NCBI RefSeq assembly: GCF_025153525.1
Contig: NZ_JANZNR010000007.1
Coordinates: 62,001 to 126,000, forward strand
Direction of reading: 5' to 3'
From: Psychroserpens sp. SPM9
GTDB lineage: Bacteria; Bacteroidota; Bacteroidia; Flavobacteriales; Flavobacteriaceae
DNA: 64,000 nucleotides
Position numbers and translations under genes: made by a program. The notes below the pieces were generated by a model. That model was not told the DNA's origin and did not search any database. It was given only the letters and a program-made list of their open reading frames with translations. This document shows positions 1 through 8,701 of the stretch, piece after piece. The first letter of the stretch is position 1, and each line of letters begins with the position of its first letter.

Positions 1-867
1 ATTGATTCTAAAATCTGACTGTTTGGCATCGTTTCTTGTAAACAAATAAGGAGCATTATTGCCATAGAAATGGCCTGCTATAAAATAATCGGTTTCTTTG
101 GCATAAGGCATAAAATTGCTCTCATAACCTGAAGGGTCTTTGTAAAACTCCCACTTATCACCTACTTTACCATCTTTACGTTTGGCGTATTCCATGACAT
201 CTGCCATGACATAAACAGGCTCGGTAAATTGCGATGTGAGATACAAGGCATCACTAACTTCTTTAATCTTTAAATGGTCTAAAATTTCTTTAGCACCATA
301 GGCCACTTTTCCTGTTCCGGTGAGAAGTATTTTGATATTTGGTAATTTGATTTTATCTAATTCGGCCTTAACAGCGTCTAAATCGGCGAGCGTTTCTACC
401 TTAGGCAATTCAAACAATTGGTCTCTTAAACCCAAAGCTCTAAATCCGTTATAAGCACCAACCAAACCAGCGTAGCGTCCAAAACCTATCAATCTTGCTC
501 CGCTTTGCTTAACTATGGTTTCGTGATCGTACATTTCGATATGCTTATCAAGCATGTCTAGTAACAACTTCCGGTTATAAGGTTGTTTTTTTATGGTATG
601 TGAAAAGAAAAAATATTTTTTATTCGGAATTAAATGGTCCAAAGGCACTTCTTTTACACCAATCATCACCTCGCAATCTGACACATCGTTAGTTACTGTA
701 AAGCCTTGTGCTCTATAGGCATCGTCTGAAAACACGCGAATATCTGAAGACTCCACAACAAACTCGGCTTGTGGAAACAGAGCTCTTGCTTCGGCTAATT
801 TTTCGGGAGAAAAAACCACACGTCGATCTGGCGGATTTTTACGTTCTTTTATGATGGCGAATTTCAT
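1..867 (-). CDS. Saccharopine/alanine dehydrogenase-like NAD(P)-dependent oxidoreductase, C-terminus outside window
   Basis: The first 289 codons of a minus-strand gene are present; the frame is still open at base 1, so the C-terminal part lies outside. The N-terminus MKFAIIKERKNPPDRRVVFS, the later SHTIKKQPYN segment and the stretch ARLIGFGRYAGLVGAYNGFRALG resemble the alanine dehydrogenase/transhydrogenase N-terminal fold, especially LYS1-type saccharopine dehydrogenases, whose usual reaction is NAD-dependent oxidative cleavage of saccharopine to lysine. A nucleotide-binding segment ILLTGTGKVAYGAKEIL follows near residue 180. The ATG at 867 is the only reasonable start. Family assignment is fairly secure; the substrate is inferred and could differ. 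Confidence 0.75.
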   Translation of the reverse strand, partial: MKFAIIKERKNPPDRRVVFSPEKLAEARALFPQAEFVVESSDIRVFSDDAYRAQGFTVTNDVSDCEVMIGVKEVPLDHLIPNKKYFFFSHTIKKQPYNRKLLLDMLDKHIEMYDHETIVKQSGARLIGFGRYAGLVGAYNGFRALGLRDQLFELPKVETLADLDAVKAELDKIKLPNIKILLTGTGKVAYGAKEILDHLKIKEVSDALYLTSQFTEPVYVMADVMEYAKRKDGKVGDKWEFYKDPSGYESNFMPYAKETDYFIAGHFYGNNAPYLFTRNDAKQSDFRIN

Positions 868-893
868 ATATTTATAATCATCTATTATTAAAA

Positions 894-1091
894 ATGAAAA
901 AAGGTATTATACTTCTAATTTACGGAACAATTGCTTGTGTTTCGTCAATTTTATTTTTCGCTTTTTTATTTGAATTAATACTATCAGACGGTTACATCTC
1001 AAACGAAAATTGGATTAAAGTATTTATAATACTGGCTATTTCGGTTTGGTATATAAGCGCAACTATTCGAATAATAAACAAAATGAATTGA
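894..1091 (+). CDS. Small two-helix membrane protein, unknown
   Basis: A 65-residue ORF with two strongly hydrophobic stretches (about residues 4-30 and 40-58) separated by a short polar loop with SDGYISNENW, so probably a small integral membrane protein. It starts 27 bp from the divergent dehydrogenase start, leaving little room for separate promoters. I do not recognise the family and no function can be stated. Hydrophobicity in this AT-rich region could be partly chance, so it is kept only at moderate confidence. Confidence 0.4.
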   Translation: MKKGIILLIYGTIACVSSILFFAFLFELILSDGYISNENWIKVFIILAISVWYISATIRIINKMN

Positions 1092-1167
1092 AACTACTGT
1101 CAATTCAAGTATGGAATACTTTTTGCACGAAAATACTATGAAATGTAGGGTTATACAAACTTTTTGA

Positions 1168-1175
1168 TAACTTTG
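1168..1175 (+). promoter_or_regulatory. Possible Bacteroidota -7 element upstream of the tmRNA region
   Basis: TAACTTTG matches the Bacteroidota -7 consensus TAnnTTTG, but no TTG lies 19-21 bases upstream. Transcription would begin near 1181, run through the GCGTTA repeat and reach ssrA, so it could make a long tmRNA precursor or a separate transcript. Only half the promoter is visible. Confidence 0.3.
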
Positions 1176-1226
1176 CACTCCTTCATTAAAGCTACGAAGC
1201 ATATAAGCTTTAAGCGTTGGTGAAGT

Positions 1227-1302
1227 GCGTTAAGGATGGAACGGTTTGTTTGAGCTCCTCGTAGAGAGCGAGTAGTGAGAGCCTGACCTGAAAGGGAACG
1301 CT
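1227..1302 (+). repeat. GCGTTA...AACGC dispersed repeat, copy A
   Basis: About 76 bp beginning GCGTTAAGGATGG, with internal GAGCTCCTCGTAGAGAGCG and GAGAGCCTGACC, ending GGGAACGC. Three other copies occur at 16014-16090, 20628-20723 and 35807-35900. The outer ends form an inverted repeat (GCGTT/AACGC). This copy lies 95 bp upstream of tmRNA. Its function is unknown; the conserved inner blocks suggest a structured RNA or a non-autonomous repeat rather than a simple palindrome. Confidence 0.8.
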
Positions 1303-1332
1303 ATAATAAATTACTAACAGAGATACAGATGA

Positions 1333-1355
1333 CATCCTGAAATGTGTTTGGGATG
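1333..1355. repeat. Degenerate CCTGAAA-type hairpin before tmRNA
   Basis: CATCCTGAAA and GTTTGGGATG pair over nine positions including two wobble pairs. This resembles a worn copy of the CCTGAAAC..GTTCAGG palindromes found at 17851, 21365 and 45543. It lies between repeat copy A and the tmRNA 5' end. The relationship is tentative. Confidence 0.35.
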
Positions 1356-1396
1356 AAATCGAGGACGTAAATTAAAATTTACTATCTCATTAGAAT

Positions 1397-1789
1397 GGGG
1401 TCGACTGGTTTTGACAGCGAGACTCATTAAACGGTAAGCACGTCGTGTAATGACTTTGAAACACGTAAAAGGCTAGGTCAACTTTTTAAACGGCGAGAAT
1501 AACTACGCTTTAGCTGCCTAATCTGAATTACAGTAAGATTAAGCCACGTCCTACTAGGTAGGAAAGCTAAATGTCTCCAGAAAGCCTTGGTTAATGGCGT
1601 TCTTAATAGAGGCATCGTAAATATTAACTTAGATGGTGTAGCGCTTTGATGCACTTTCGAGATTAAAAAGCTAAGTGTTGAGTAGGTTGTCTTTTGCCAG
1701 CTTAACATCGAAAACCTAATAATAGAATAAACGTGTAGAAAGCTCTTTAATAGCTTGTTTGGACGAGAGTTCGATTCTCTCCGACTCCA
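1397..1789 (+). ncRNA. ssrA: Transfer-messenger RNA (tmRNA, ssrA)
   Basis: The 5' end GGGGTCG pairs with CGACTCC at 1782-1788 as a tRNA-like acceptor stem, and GAGAG-TTCGATT-CTCTC just before it forms the T arm. The mRNA-like part encodes GENNYALAA followed by TAA (1492-1521), the degradation tag added to proteins on stalled ribosomes. With SmpB, tmRNA rescues ribosomes and targets the products for proteolysis. The mature length, about 393 nt, is normal for one-piece tmRNA. CCA is not fully encoded: A1789 is followed by CAA, so the tail would be added. A strong terminator follows directly. Confidence 0.96.
1492..1521 (+). other. tmRNA tag-peptide reading frame
   Basis: Codons GGC GAG AAT AAC TAC GCT TTA GCT GCC then TAA give GENNYALAA and stop. 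The YALAA ending is the usual protease-recognition end of tmRNA tags and fixes the identity and frame of ssrA. GGC is probably the resume codon, by analogy with other Bacteroidota tags that begin with Gly. Confidence 0.92.
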
Positions 1790-1794
1790 CAATT

Positions 1795-1825
1795 AACCCT
1801 GTAAATTGATTATTTACAGGGTTTT
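1795..1825 (+). terminator. Terminator of ssrA
   Basis: A 12-bp perfect stem AACCCTGTAAAT / ATTTACAGGGTT with loop TGATT is followed by T residues and starts six bases after the tmRNA acceptor end. Confidence 0.85.
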
Positions 1826-1898
1826 ATGTTTTTAGGTGACAACTTTTAGTCTAGACTATTAAAAAAAGCGTCAATTTTAATAAAATAACGAAACACAA

Positions 1899-2468
1899 TC
1901 ACCGCTTAACCATGAAGTTTAATAGGAGTCCGATGAGAATTAATAAAATCCCGATTAAGCTAATCATTGAATAAATTTCATCCAACCAGATGACGCCAAT
2001 AATCATTGTAAAAATGACTTCAATATACTTTAAAGGCGCGACTTGATTAACTTCTCCAATCTGGAAGGCTTTAGTCATATAATATTGACCAAAGTAACCA
2101 AAAACACCTAAACTCAATAAAATTAGCCATTCTATACCTGAAGGGTTGGTCCATTCTGAAATGGCTAAAATCCCTCCAAAAAGCGCGGCAATTATCATAA
2201 AATAATTCACCACAACTACGGGATGATCGCTGTTGCCTATTTTTCTGATGATAATAAAAACCAGTCCTGTAAAAAATGCGGATAGCAGTGCATAGAGTAA
2301 TCCTAATCCGTTAAGATTTGAATCAAAACCTTTTAAAATAAGTACGCCTGAAAACGCTATGATAAAGCAAATCCACTGTAAGTATTTCACCTTTTCTTTA
2401 AGCAATATTAGAGCAAATAAAGCCGCAAAAATTGGTGAAATATACCGAATAGAAACTGCAGGCCCCAT
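1899..2468 (-). pseudogene. 5'-truncated EamA/DMT-family transporter remnant
   Basis: The 189 residues match the second part of an EamA (drug/metabolite) transporter: MGPAVSIRYISPIFAALFALILLKEK corresponds to the end of the first five-helix repeat, and a second repeat of five hydrophobic helices follows. Complete members are about 290-300 residues, so most of the first repeat is missing. Reading upstream of the ATG, the same frame still encodes TSLKHLS, the expected preceding residues, but reaches a stop after about 22 codons with no alternative start. I infer a gene that lost its 5' end; a short functional half-transporter cannot be excluded. Confidence 0.65.
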
Positions 2469-2632
2469 TGATAAGTGTTTTAAAGAAGTTAAATAATTTA
2501 AAAAACTTATTCTAAATTTATACCAGTTATCATTAACTTAGTAATTAGCCAATTCGTTAACCCACTCTTTACTTTTATTTAAAAGGTGATGGCATAATTA
2601 CCACGAACTTAGCTCAACCAAAACCACCAAAT

Positions 2633-3835
2633 ATGAAAGTTGTTTTTTACACTAGAGAATTTCCTCCTTACGTTTACGGAGGCGCAGGTGTACATGTCGA
2701 ATACTTAGCTAGTGAATTAGCAAACTTAATGGAAGTTGAAGTCCGATGCGTTGGCGATCAAGACCTCCAATCGGGACAACTAACTGTTAAAGGATTTTCG
2801 TCTGAACTTTTAGATGTATCTGATTCCAAAGAAAATTTAAAACCTATTTTTAAATTCATGGAGACCTGTATTAGAATGAATACAGGTTTATTCGATGCCG
2901 ATGTGGTTCACTGTCACACCTGGTATGCCCAATTTGCTGGAATCATTTCAAAACTCTGCTACGGCACACCTTTAGTAGTTACAACACATTCGCTAGAACC
3001 ACTACGTCCTTGGAAAAGAGAACAACTCGGAAAAGGTTACGATGCTTCATCATGGATTGAGAAAACAGCCATAGAAATGGCAGATGCGATTATTGCCGTT
3101 TCTGAAGAAACAAAAATTGATGTCTTAAAACATTTCAACGTTGAAAAAGACAAGATTAAAGTTATATACAATGGCATCAATCTGGACGAATACCAGGTAA
3201 CTTCAGAGACTTCAGCTTTAGAGCGTTATCATTTAGACACTAGTAAACCTTATGTGCTTTTTGTTGGACGAATCACAAGGCAAAAAGGTATTATTCATTT
3301 GATAAATGCTATTAAATATATAGATAAAGACACTCAAATTGTATTGTGTGCTGGTGCACCAGATACTAAAGACATAGAACTCGAAATGCAAGAGCGTGTA
3401 GCCGAAATTCAAAAAGATCGAGATAATGTGATCTGGATTTCAGAAATGCTCAATAAGAAAGACATTATTCAGTTTTATTCTCATGCCGATGTGTTTTGTT
3501 GCCCTTCCATCTATGAACCTTTCGGTATTATAAACATTGAAGCTATGGCATGCCACACAGCGGTTGTAGCCAGTGCTGTTGGTGGTATTAAAGAAGTAGT
3601 TGTACATAACGAAACAGGCTTACTCATTCCTGTTGAGCAACAACAACAAGCCCCTTTTGAACCAGTGGATCCCGAAAAATTCTCCAAAGACTTAGCCAAT
3701 GGTGTTAACAAATTAATTAGTAACTTAGACTTACGACAGTCTATGGCTAAAAAAGGACGCCAACGTGTTGAAGCCCATTTTGACTGGAAATCTATAGCGC
3801 TTCAAGTCAAAGAATTATACCAATCTGTAATATAA
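2633..3835 (+). CDS. glgA: Glycogen synthase, GT4-type
   Basis: A 400-residue two-domain (GT-B) glycosyltransferase. The N-terminus MKVVFYTREFPPYVYGGAGVHVEYLA is typical of the short glycogen synthase family related to the actinobacterial enzyme; the Gly-rich YGGAGVH segment binds the sugar nucleotide. HTWYAQ, RITRQKG and the EPFGIINIEAMA stretch (the E-x7-E retaining signature) follow in order. It should extend alpha-1,4-glucan from ADP-glucose in the cytoplasm. The next gene, five bases downstream, makes ADP-glucose, which supports the call and indicates an operon. Substrate choice (ADP-glucose or a maltose-1-phosphate role) is inferred. Confidence 0.88.
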   Translation: MKVVFYTREFPPYVYGGAGVHVEYLASELANLMEVEVRCVGDQDLQSGQLTVKGFSSELLDVSDSKENLKPIFKFMETCIRMNTGLFDADVVHCHTWYAQFAGIISKLCYGTPLVVTTHSLEPLRPWKREQLGKGYDASSWIEKTAIEMADAIIAVSEETKIDVLKHFNVEKDKIKVIYNGINLDEYQVTSETSALERYHLDTSKPYVLFVGRITRQKGIIHLINAIKYIDKDTQIVLCAGAPDTKDIELEMQERVAEIQKDRDNVIWISEMLNKKDIIQFYSHADVFCCPSIYEPFGIINIEAMACHTAVVASAVGGIKEVVVHNETGLLIPVEQQQQAPFEPVDPEKFSKDLANGVNKLISNLDLRQSMAKKGRQRVEAHFDWKSIALQVKELYQSVI

Positions 3836-3840
3836 AAACT

Positions 3841-5106
3841 ATGATAAATAACGATGTTTTAGCAATAATTTTAGGTGGCGGACAAGGGTCTAGGTTATAT
3901 CCTTTAACAGCCGAGCGTTCGAAACCAGCAGTTCCAATTGCTGGAAAGTATAGATTGGTGGATATTCCAATTTCCAACTGTATCAATTCAGACATCAAAC
4001 GCATGTTTGTTTTGACACAATTTAATTCGGCATCATTAAATCGCCACATTAAAAACACCTATCACTTTAGTTTCTTTAGTTCAGCTTTTGTCGACGTCTT
4101 AGCTGCCGAACAAACACCTGGCAATAAGACTTGGTTTCAAGGAACCGCCGATGCTGTACGACAAAGCATGCATCACTTTTTAAGACATGATTTTAAATAT
4201 TTTTTAATTCTTTCTGGAGACCAATTATACCAGATGGATTATGATAAAATGATTGAGGCTCATGAAGCAAATAATGCTGAAATTTCTATTGCTACAATTC
4301 CAGTGACTGCTAAAGAAGCCACATCGTTTGGCATCTTAAAATCGGATGATGCCAATACCATTACCTCATTTATTGAAAAACCAGATAAGAGTTTACTTCC
4401 AGAATGGACTTCGGAAGTTAGTGACGATATGAAAAAACAAGGGCGTCATTATCTGGCTTCGATGGGTATTTATATTTTTAATAGGGATTTACTTACTCAA
4501 CTCATGGAAAATCCTGATACGAATGACTTCGGAAAGGAAATCATTCCGCAAAGTATTGAAAAACATAAAACCTTAAGCTATCAATATGAAGGGTATTGGA
4601 CAGACATTGGAAACATAGATTCCTTTTTTGAAGCGAATCTTGGGCTCACAGATGACATTCCTAAATTTGATTTATACGATAAGAAAAAGCGTATTTATAC
4701 CAGAGCAAGAATGCTGCCAACGACCAAAATAGCTGGAACCACCTTAGTAAGATCAGTTATTGCTGAAGGCTGTATTGTTAGTGCTGCGAAAATCGAAAAA
4801 TCGGTTATCGGGATTCGTTCACGAATAGGTAAAGAATCTACAGTTATCAATACCTATATGATGGGTTGTGATCATTACGAAACTCTCGAGGAAATTGATA
4901 AAAACAAAATTGAAGTCTTACTAGGAATAGGTGAACGCTGCTTTATAAAAAATGCCATTATTGATAAAAACTGTAGAATTGCTGATGATGTGCGAATAAA
5001 TGGCGGCAAGCATTTAGAAAATACTGAAACCGATCAATATTTGATAAAAGACGGTATTGTAGTCATTAAAAAAGGGGTTACCATTCCAAAAGGATTTGTA
5101 ATCTAA
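3841..5106 (+). CDS. glgC: Glucose-1-phosphate adenylyltransferase (ADP-glucose pyrophosphorylase)
   Basis: A 421-residue nucleotidyltransferase followed by a left-handed beta-helix. The signature GGGQGSRLYPLTAERSKPAVP lies at about residues 13-33, followed by FQGTADAVRQ, SGDQLYQMDY and GYWTDIGNIDSFFEAN, all typical of GlgC. It makes ADP-glucose from ATP and glucose-1-phosphate, normally the committed and allosterically controlled step of glycogen synthesis. It lies five bases after glgA and ends seven bases before the stop of the convergent penicillin-binding protein gene. No branching enzyme or phosphorylase gene is in the window. Confidence 0.94.
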   Translation: MINNDVLAIILGGGQGSRLYPLTAERSKPAVPIAGKYRLVDIPISNCINSDIKRMFVLTQFNSASLNRHIKNTYHFSFFSSAFVDVLAAEQTPGNKTWFQGTADAVRQSMHHFLRHDFKYFLILSGDQLYQMDYDKMIEAHEANNAEISIATIPVTAKEATSFGILKSDDANTITSFIEKPDKSLLPEWTSEVSDDMKKQGRHYLASMGIYIFNRDLLTQLMENPDTNDFGKEIIPQSIEKHKTLSYQYEGYWTDIGNIDSFFEANLGLTDDIPKFDLYDKKKRIYTRARMLPTTKIAGTTLVRSVIAEGCIVSAAKIEKSVIGIRSRIGKESTVINTYMMGCDHYETLEEIDKNKIEVLLGIGERCFIKNAIIDKNCRIADDVRINGGKHLENTETDQYLIKDGIVVIKKGVTIPKGFVI

Positions 5107-5112
5107 AATCGC

Positions 5113-7422
5113 TTAATTCTTTTTCTTCTTTTTTAAGAAGCTAAACAAGCCTTTTTTCTTTGTCTTTTCGTCATCTTCGGATGCCGTATCAAACTCGCGC
5201 TCTTTACGGTCTTTTTTGAAGATGCGTTTTAAAAATCCGTCGCGCTTTTCAGCCTCACAAGCCAGTGCCTTTTTAACCGCTTCTGAAGGCGCTTCAAATT
5301 TTGCCGTCGTGATGCTATTAAATTGTTTATCCTGATTTAGTTGTTTTAAAAATAAAGCCGTAATTGGCAAAGCCGAATTCGCGCCTTGACCAATTGAGGT
5401 ATGACTAAATCCAATCCTATGGTCGTCATTACCAACCCAGGATAGCATAACCAGTTTTGGGCTAATTCCAACAAACCAGCCATCTTTATTATTTTGCGTC
5501 GTCCCTGTTTTTCCTGCCAAATCGTTTTGAAGTCCGTAACGTGAACGCATACGTTGAGCCGTTCCCGAATTGATTGTCGTTTTCATCATCTCAATCATGG
5601 CTTGTCGTGTTGCTTCTGAAAAAGCTTCAGGCATCGGCTTCGTTTCTGGACGCTCATAAATGACACGTCCCGATTTGTCTTCTATTTTAGTGATATAGAA
5701 TGGTTTTGAAACACGTCCTTCATTAGCAAAACTTGTATAAGCGCTAATGAGTTCTAACATCGATAGTTCGGCTGTCCCAAGCGCTAATGATGGCACTTTA
5801 GGTAATTCAGAAGAAATTCCCATCTTTTGAGCTTGGTTAATTACGGTTGCAATTCCTACATCTTCAAGTACTTTAACCGCAATGGTATTAACCGATTCAC
5901 TTATCGCTTTTTCAATAGAATAATTGAGATGTCTGTCGGTTTCTTCAACGCCACCATTAGTTGGTGTCCAACCGCTTTGATTGGTATAAGTAATCGCTTT
6001 AACCGGATAATAAGAGCAAGGTTCAATTCCATTTTCTAAAGCAGCGGTATACACAAAAGGCTTAAAGGTTGAGCCAACTTGTCGTTTGGAAGCGGAGACA
6101 TGATCATACTTAAAATGCTCAAAATCGATACCACCAACATAAGCTTTAATGGCGCCCGAACCTGGATCGACAGCAACAAATCCAGCGTTTAAAAACTTCA
6201 TCATATGCTTTAAGCTATCAATAACAGAAGCAGTTTTCACAACATCGCCTTCCCATGAAAATAACCTGAATTTCCCTTCAGTATTTAAACTATCAAGGAT
6301 TTGATTATCGGTCCATTTTTTTTGTTTTAAAGTTTTGTAGAGCTCTAAATTTTTGATTCTGTTTTCAATTAAAGATGTTTGTTTTAACCAAGGTGCATTG
6401 GTGCCATAAGCCTTTTCAAATTGCTTTTGCAAAGTGGCCATATGTTCTCGCATCCCGTTTTCGGCATAGCGTTGCATAGCAATGTCGATAGTGGTATATA
6501 TTTTTAAACCGTCTTTATATAAATCATAATCAAAGTCATTGCTTTTATTCAAACTATCGAGTAAATGTTTGACTTCTAAGCGTACTTTTTCACGGAAATA
6601 TGGGGCAACACCTTCATTATGGTTAAATTTTCTGTAATCGGTTTCTAAAGGAATGTCACTGGTTGTTTTTCGAATATCAGCAGTGATATATCCGTTTTTT
6701 TCCATTTGTTGCAATACCACATCACGTCTTAACTGACTGCGTTCTGGGAATAATCTCGGATTGTAACCATGAGTCGCTTTTAATGTCCCTACGAGTGTTG
6801 CCGATTGCGCTAAGTCTAAATCTTTGGTTTGTATGTTGAAAAAACGTTGAGAGGCGCTTTCAATTCCGAAGACATTTTCACTAAAAGGAACCGTATTTAA
6901 ATACAAAGTGATGATATCTTCTTTAGAATACAAACGCTCAAAACGCTTGGCAACAATCATCTCTTTGACTTTATTAACAGGCATAGAAAACCAGCCATAA
7001 TCTTGTCTTCCATAGATGTTTTTAACCAATTGCTGACTGATGGTACTTCCGCCTCCAGAGGAATTATCCTGCATTAAAATCGATTTAAAAAACACGCGAA
7101 ACAAACTGGTATAATCCACACCACTATGTTCATAAAACCGAGCATCTTCGGTGGCAACTAAAGCATCAACCAAATGTTTAGGCAAGTCTTGATACGCAAC
7201 AATTTGTCTGTCGAAAATAAAATATTTGCCTAATAATTCACGATTCGCATCTAATAAAACAGTCGCTTCAGCCTGTTTGATATCTTTTAGGTCATCTTCT
7301 GAAGGTAAAGCACCCCAGAGTCCGATATACACCGAAAACCAAAATAATACAAGTGTTGCTATTCCAGCCAATATGGCTTTAAAAAGACGTTTTAGCCAAA
7401 CGGACTTTAAGTTAAATGACAT
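5113..7422 (-). CDS. Class A penicillin-binding protein (PBP1A-like transglycosylase/transpeptidase)
   Basis: A 769-residue bifunctional murein synthase. A membrane anchor occupies about residues 14-35. The GT51 glycosyltransferase has TEDARFYEHSGVD at 91-103 and STISQQLVKN at 126-135. The transpeptidase has STFK with catalytic Ser451, SVN at 510-512 and KTGTT at 638-642. It polymerises lipid II and crosslinks the stem peptides at the outer face of the inner membrane. The C-terminus is a Lys-rich tail (KKKGLFSFLKKKKKN). It is a single-gene unit, divergent from msrB and convergent with glgC. Confidence 0.95.
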   Translation of the reverse strand: MSFNLKSVWLKRLFKAILAGIATLVLFWFSVYIGLWGALPSEDDLKDIKQAEATVLLDANRELLGKYFIFDRQIVAYQDLPKHLVDALVATEDARFYEHSGVDYTSLFRVFFKSILMQDNSSGGGSTISQQLVKNIYGRQDYGWFSMPVNKVKEMIVAKRFERLYSKEDIITLYLNTVPFSENVFGIESASQRFFNIQTKDLDLAQSATLVGTLKATHGYNPRLFPERSQLRRDVVLQQMEKNGYITADIRKTTSDIPLETDYRKFNHNEGVAPYFREKVRLEVKHLLDSLNKSNDFDYDLYKDGLKIYTTIDIAMQRYAENGMREHMATLQKQFEKAYGTNAPWLKQTSLIENRIKNLELYKTLKQKKWTDNQILDSLNTEGKFRLFSWEGDVVKTASVIDSLKHMMKFLNAGFVAVDPGSGAIKAYVGGIDFEHFKYDHVSASKRQVGSTFKPFVYTAALENGIEPCSYYPVKAITYTNQSGWTPTNGGVEETDRHLNYSIEKAISESVNTIAVKVLEDVGIATVINQAQKMGISSELPKVPSLALGTAELSMLELISAYTSFANEGRVSKPFYITKIEDKSGRVIYERPETKPMPEAFSEATRQAMIEMMKTTINSGTAQRMRSRYGLQNDLAGKTGTTQNNKDGWFVGISPKLVMLSWVGNDDHRIGFSHTSIGQGANSALPITALFLKQLNQDKQFNSITTAKFEAPSEAVKKALACEAEKRDGFLKRIFKKDRKEREFDTASEDDEKTKKKGLFSFLKKKKKN

Positions 7423-7573
7423 AAATAGATTTTAATGGTTGGTCGTATGTTATATACGAGTTAATATATTAAACGGACGTTATTTTAAGAAATTATTCCA
7501 AGGCCCTATTAATTTAACTTGTAACTTTATAGAGAATCTCTAAAAGCAGTTCAAATCTGTAAGAATACTGTTT

Positions 7574-7602
7574 TTGATACGACTAAAACAAAGTTAACTT
7601 TA
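7574..7602 (+). promoter_or_regulatory. Possible promoter for msrB-msrA
   Basis: TTG at 7574-7576 and TAACTTTA at 7595-7602 are separated by 18 bases, one base short of the usual spacing and with one mismatch in the -7 element. It lies about 38 bases before the msrB start in the divergent PBP-msrB gap. Confidence 0.35.
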
Positions 7603-7639
7603 TAAGATTACTAATTAAAAAAAGAAAGGATCCACAGCT

Positions 7640-8101
7640 ATGTTAACATGGAAAGACCTCATCAACTTTGCCGTTAATGGCAATCCTACTCCAGATCGTA
7701 GAGTTGAAAAAACGGATGCCGAATGGCGTCAGCAACTAACTCCAGAACAATTCAGAATCACACGCCAAAAAGGCACCGAACGTCCACATAGTGGCGCGTT
7801 GTGCAGCATTTATGACGAAGGCCAATACAATTGTATTTGTTGTGATACACCATTGTTTGATTCGACTATAAAATTTGAATCTGGATCAGGCTGGCCTAGT
7901 TTTACTCAGCCTATCAAACCCAATGCGATTAAATATGAAAAAGACAGTTCGTTTGGTATGGTTCGCGTAGAAGTTATGTGCAACACCTGTGATGCGCATT
8001 TAGGACATGTATTTCCAGACGGACCAGAGCCAAGTGGCTTACGTTATTGTATTAATTCTGAATCTATGCAATTAGATTCTAAAGTAGAGGAGCACAAATA
8101 A
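7640..8101 (+). CDS. msrB: Peptide-methionine (R)-S-oxide reductase
   Basis: A 153-residue MsrB. Two zinc-binding CxxC pairs are visible (Cys65/Cys68 in CICC, Cys114/Cys117 in CNTC) and the catalytic Cys137 sits in RYCINS. GWPSFTQP and HLGHVFPDGP are also family signatures. It reduces the R diastereomer of methionine sulfoxide in proteins, with thioredoxin as usual electron donor. No signal peptide, so cytoplasmic. Its TAA overlaps the msrA ATG by one base, so the two reductases for the two diastereomers are probably made together. Confidence 0.96.
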   Translation: MLTWKDLINFAVNGNPTPDRRVEKTDAEWRQQLTPEQFRITRQKGTERPHSGALCSIYDEGQYNCICCDTPLFDSTIKFESGSGWPSFTQPIKPNAIKYEKDSSFGMVRVEVMCNTCDAHLGHVFPDGPEPSGLRYCINSESMQLDSKVEEHK

Positions 8102-8646
8102 TGACACATAAAACATTAGAACAATTAACCGTTGGAGCTGGATGTTTCTGGTGTATTGAAGCGGTTTACAACGAAGTGAAAGGTGTAGAAAAAGTAGTCT
8201 CAGGCTACAGTGGCGGAACCGTTCCTGGCAGACCTACTTATCGTGAAGTCTGTTCAGGTTTAACAGGACATGCCGAAGTGGTTCAAGTAACCTTTGACCC
8301 AGACATTATCTCTTACCAAGATTTACTGGTTATTTTTATGACGAGTCATGATCCTACAACATTAAACCGTCAAGGTGCTGATGTTGGAACCCAATATCGT
8401 TCGGTGATTTTTTATCATGACGATAGCCAAAAGAAAGTGGCAGATTTGGTTTTAAAGGAAATGGCTTCCTATTATGATGCTCCTATTGTTACTGAAATAA
8501 GTGAGCTAGGACCATTCTTTGAAGCTGAAGCTGCACATCAAAATTACTATGCCAATAACCAAAACCAAGGCTATTGTAGTTTTGTCATTACACCAAAATT
8601 GGCAAAACTGAGACAATTACATGCTGATAAATTAAAATCGGCTTAG
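8101..8646 (+). CDS. msrA: Peptide-methionine (S)-S-oxide reductase
   Basis: A 181-residue MsrA with the active-site GCFWCIE (Cys15, Cys18) near the N-terminus, followed by VVSGYSGG, GHAEVVQVTFDP and AEAAHQNYY. It reduces methionine-S-sulfoxide, completing the pair begun by msrB. Translational coupling is likely from the one-base overlap. A bidirectional terminator separates it from the convergent dsbD-like gene. Confidence 0.96.
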   Translation: MTHKTLEQLTVGAGCFWCIEAVYNEVKGVEKVVSGYSGGTVPGRPTYREVCSGLTGHAEVVQVTFDPDIISYQDLLVIFMTSHDPTTLNRQGADVGTQYRSVIFYHDDSQKKVADLVLKEMASYYDAPIVTEISELGPFFEAEAAHQNYYANNQNQGYCSFVITPKLAKLRQLHADKLKSA

Positions 8647-8657
8647 TATAGAGTAAA

Positions 8658-8687
8658 AAAAAGGGCAAGTTTAGACTTGCCCTTTTT
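8658..8687. terminator. Bidirectional terminator between msrA and the dsbD-like gene
   Basis: A perfect 13-bp stem AAAAAGGGCAAGT / ACTTGCCCTTTTT with loop TTAG has an A run on one side and a T run on the other, so it can end transcripts from both convergent genes. Confidence 0.88.
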
Positions 8688-8701
8688 GTACATTTAGGTT
8701 G

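Noticed and set aside
1478-1792. 104-residue open frame on the minus strand
   Set aside because: It lies entirely antisense to tmRNA, whose tRNA-like ends and tag frame are clear.
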